Shown here in pieces: positions 5,432-6,889 of a stretch of DNA of 6,889 nucleotides. Position 1 is the first letter of the stretch. Each line of letters opens with the position of its first letter. This DNA comes from Reyranella sp. GTDB lineage: Bacteria; Pseudomonadota; Alphaproteobacteria; Reyranellales; Reyranellaceae. The translations under genes were made by a program, and so were the position numbers. Where the stretch lies: the NCBI GenBank assembly GCA_004296815.1, contig SCVT01000629.1, positions 1-6,889 of the forward strand, read 5' to 3'. Under the pieces are notes generated by a model. That model was given only the letters and a program-made list of their open reading frames with translations. It was not told the origin of the DNA and ran no database searches.

Positions 5432-6169
5432 ATGCATCAGGATTTCCTGCCGCCCGGCATCGCCGTGCTGACCGGCGCCGGCGTCTCCAAGGAAAGCGGC
5501 ATCGATACGTTCCGCGACGCGGGCGGGTTGTGGACGCGGGTGAACCTCGAGGAGGTCGCGACCATCGAGGCCTGGTACCGTGACAAGAAGAAGGTGCTCG
5601 ACTTCTACAACGACACCCGCCGCATGTTCCGTGCCACCCATATCGCGCCCAACGCAGCGCACGCAGCACTGGCGCGCCTGGAGCAGGAGTACGACGGCGA
5701 GGTCACAATCATCACCCAGAACATCGACCTGCTGCACGAGCAGGCGGGTTCACGCCGGGTGATCCACATGCATGGTCGGGACGGCGAGGTCCGCTGCATG
5801 CACTGCCAGAAGGTCTTCGAGAGCGACGACGATCTCACGCCCGCCTCGGTCTGCCCGAACTGCATTTCCGTGGGCGAGCTCAGGCCCAACATCGTCTGGT
5901 TCGGCGAGATGCCCATGCATCTCGAGGAGATCTACCAGGTGCTGGAACGCTGCGGCCTCTTCCTGTCGATCGGCACCTCGGGCGAGGTCTATCCCGCCGC
6001 GGGCTTCGTGCTGCACGTGCGGCGGCACGCAGCCCGTGCGCGCACGGTCGAGCTCAACCTCGAAGCCACCGACAACAAGACGCTCTTTCATGAACACATC
6101 TACGGGCCCGCGACGGAGATCGTGCCGGCCTATGTCGCGCGCGTGCTGGCGCGCGGCTGGAGAGACTGA
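5432..6169 (+). CDS. cobB: NAD-dependent protein deacylase, CobB-type sirtuin
   Basis: A 245-residue class III-like bacterial sirtuin, cytoplasmic, that removes acyl groups from lysine using NAD+ and yields nicotinamide and O-acyl-ADP-ribose. The NAD-binding motif GAGVSKESGIDTFR spans 15-28. TQNID (95-99) and the catalytic His114 in HMHG follow. The structural zinc site is complete: Cys122/Cys125 and Cys141/Cys144. PNIVWFGEMP, SIGTSGEVYPAAGF and VELNLE match E. coli CobB closely as I recall it. In the acyl pocket Tyr59 is kept, but the position three residues on, Arg in the usual YxxR desuccinylase motif, is Thr62 (FYNDTRR); Arg63 is next to it. The ATG at 5432 is the first possible start after an in-frame TAA at 5420; AAGGG ends only 1 nt before it, so the ribosome binding site is poorly spaced. 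The gene runs into an acyl-CoA dehydrogenase gene 10 nt downstream. Confidence 0.95.
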   Translation: MHQDFLPPGIAVLTGAGVSKESGIDTFRDAGGLWTRVNLEEVATIEAWYRDKKKVLDFYNDTRRMFRATHIAPNAAHAALARLEQEYDGEVTIITQNIDLLHEQAGSRRVIHMHGRDGEVRCMHCQKVFESDDDLTPASVCPNCISVGELRPNIVWFGEMPMHLEEIYQVLERCGLFLSIGTSGEVYPAAGFVLHVRRHAARARTVELNLEATDNKTLFHEHIYGPATEIVPAYVARVLARGWRD

Positions 6170-6175
6170 GGAGGA
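6169..6175 (+). promoter_or_regulatory. Strong ribosome binding site overlapping the cobB stop
   Basis: AGGAGGA begins on the last base of the cobB stop codon (6167-6169) and lies 4 nt before the ATG at 6180. It fixes the start of the acyl-CoA dehydrogenase and favours coupled translation after cobB. It is a much better site than that of cobB itself, so the downstream product may be made in greater amount. Confidence 0.75.
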
Positions 6176-6179
6176 TACG

Positions 6180-6889
6180 ATGCCCGACATGCAACATGTG
6201 CCACACGGCGCGCACCACATTGCCAACGACGCGCACGGCCAGAACTTCTACGCCATCGACCGGCAGTTCCAGGACCTGATGCGGCTCTACATGGAGCCGG
6301 GCCTGCGCGCCGAGATGACGCCGCACTTCGACCGGCTGGGTGCGCTGGCCGGCGGCCGCCTCGACGAGCTCGCCATGGTGGCCGACAAGCACCCGCCGGT
6401 GCTGCAGGCGCGCGACCGGTTCGGCCGCGACGAGGACTGGATCGACTACCATCCCGCCTACCGCGAGATGGAGAAGATCGCCTTCGAGGAATTCGGCATG
6501 CACGCGATGAGCCATCGCGCCGGCGTGCTCGGGATGAAGACCGCGGCGCACCCGCTGGTGAAGTACGGCATCACCTATCTCTTCGTGCAGGGCGAGTTCG
6601 GCCTGATGTGCCCGGTCTCGGTGTCGGACACGTCGAACTTCATCATCAAGCGCTACGGCTCCGACGCGCTGAAGAAGCTGCTGCTCGACCGGCTGCTGAG
6701 CCAGGACCCGGCCACGATGCTGAAGGGCACGCAGTTCATGACCGAGAAGGCCGGCGGCTCCGACGTCGGCGCGATCGAGACCGAGGCCGAGCACATCGGT
6801 GTCGGTGCCGACGGCGTCGAGCGCTGGAAGCTCTACGGCCAGAAATGGTTCTGCAGCCACGCCGATGCCGATGTCGCGGTGATGCTGGC
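6180..6889 (+). CDS. Acyl-CoA dehydrogenase, AidB-like (5' part, runs off the window)
   Basis: The first 236 residues of a flavoprotein of the acyl-CoA dehydrogenase superfamily; the 3' end lies beyond base 6889. The N-terminal helical region (about 1-185) includes DYHPAYREMEKIAFEEFG (89-106). The beta-domain motif MTEKAGGSDVG (187-197) and LYGQKWFCSHADADVAVML (218-236) follow. MTEK-x-GGSDV together with a KWF-S strand is the pattern of E. coli AidB and its relatives, rather than of short-chain acyl-CoA dehydrogenases. Family members bind FAD; many oxidise branched or medium acyl-CoAs, whereas AidB itself belongs to the alkylation response. The catalytic Glu region is outside the window, so activity cannot be judged. 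A strong ribosome binding site at 6169-6175 supports the ATG at 6180, and the gene is probably co-transcribed with cobB. Confidence 0.9.
   Translation, partial: MPDMQHVPHGAHHIANDAHGQNFYAIDRQFQDLMRLYMEPGLRAEMTPHFDRLGALAGGRLDELAMVADKHPPVLQARDRFGRDEDWIDYHPAYREMEKIAFEEFGMHAMSHRAGVLGMKTAAHPLVKYGITYLFVQGEFGLMCPVSVSDTSNFIIKRYGSDALKKLLLDRLLSQDPATMLKGTQFMTEKAGGSDVGAIETEAEHIGVGADGVERWKLYGQKWFCSHADADVAVML

Noticed and set aside
6054..6860. A 268-codon open frame on minus, opposite the acyl-CoA dehydrogenase.
   Set aside because: Antisense shadow of a gene with clear AidB-type motifs and a strong ribosome binding site.

Overview
The window looks like a gene-dense stretch of a high-GC proteobacterial chromosome. 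The G+C-rich third codon positions, 4- to 35-nt gene overlaps, a Bug-type (tripartite tricarboxylate transporter) periplasmic binding protein and an E. coli-like CobB sirtuin suggest a metabolically versatile alphaproteobacterium (Rhodospirillales or Reyranella-like, or a relative). That placement is an inference from style, not from a marker gene. No tRNA, rRNA, CRISPR array, insertion sequence or prophage gene was seen. Codon use looks even throughout, so nothing points to recent transfer.

Layout. (1) 1-699, plus strand: the C-terminal end of a TesA-like SGNH/GDSL esterase, overlapping by 35 nt a complete thpR (RNA 2',3'-cyclic phosphodiesterase). (2) 696-2722, minus strand: a two-gene unit, a Bug-family substrate-binding protein followed by a phosphotriesterase-like metal hydrolase, coupled through an ATGA overlap. 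(3) 2723-2776: a 54-bp divergent spacer with both ribosome binding sites and a 7-bp-arm inverted repeat. (4) 2777-4927, plus strand: a 716-residue homologue of the large subunit of N,N-dimethylformamidase. (5) 4911-5396, minus strand: a low-molecular-weight protein tyrosine phosphatase. (6) 5432-6169 and 6180-6889 (runs off the end), plus strand: a CobB-type sirtuin deacylase and an AidB-like acyl-CoA dehydrogenase, 10 nt apart.

How the genes may work together. The divergent set in the middle is the most coherent unit: a secreted solute-binding protein, a binuclear-metal amidohydrolase-superfamily enzyme and a formamidase-like enzyme share one short control region. This reads as a small catabolic module for uptake and hydrolysis of an amide, ester or lactone compound; the substrate is unknown. 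The cobB and acyl-CoA dehydrogenase pair is a plausible acyl-metabolism operon, with the sirtuin removing acyl marks from lysines. The thpR, esterase and phosphatase genes look like ordinary housekeeping neighbours.

No clearly new system is proven here. The best leads are the divergent amide-hydrolase module with its palindrome, the apparent absence of a dimethylformamidase small subunit, a Thr in place of the usual acyl-pocket Arg in CobB, and a perfect 8-bp hairpin built across two convergent stop codons.
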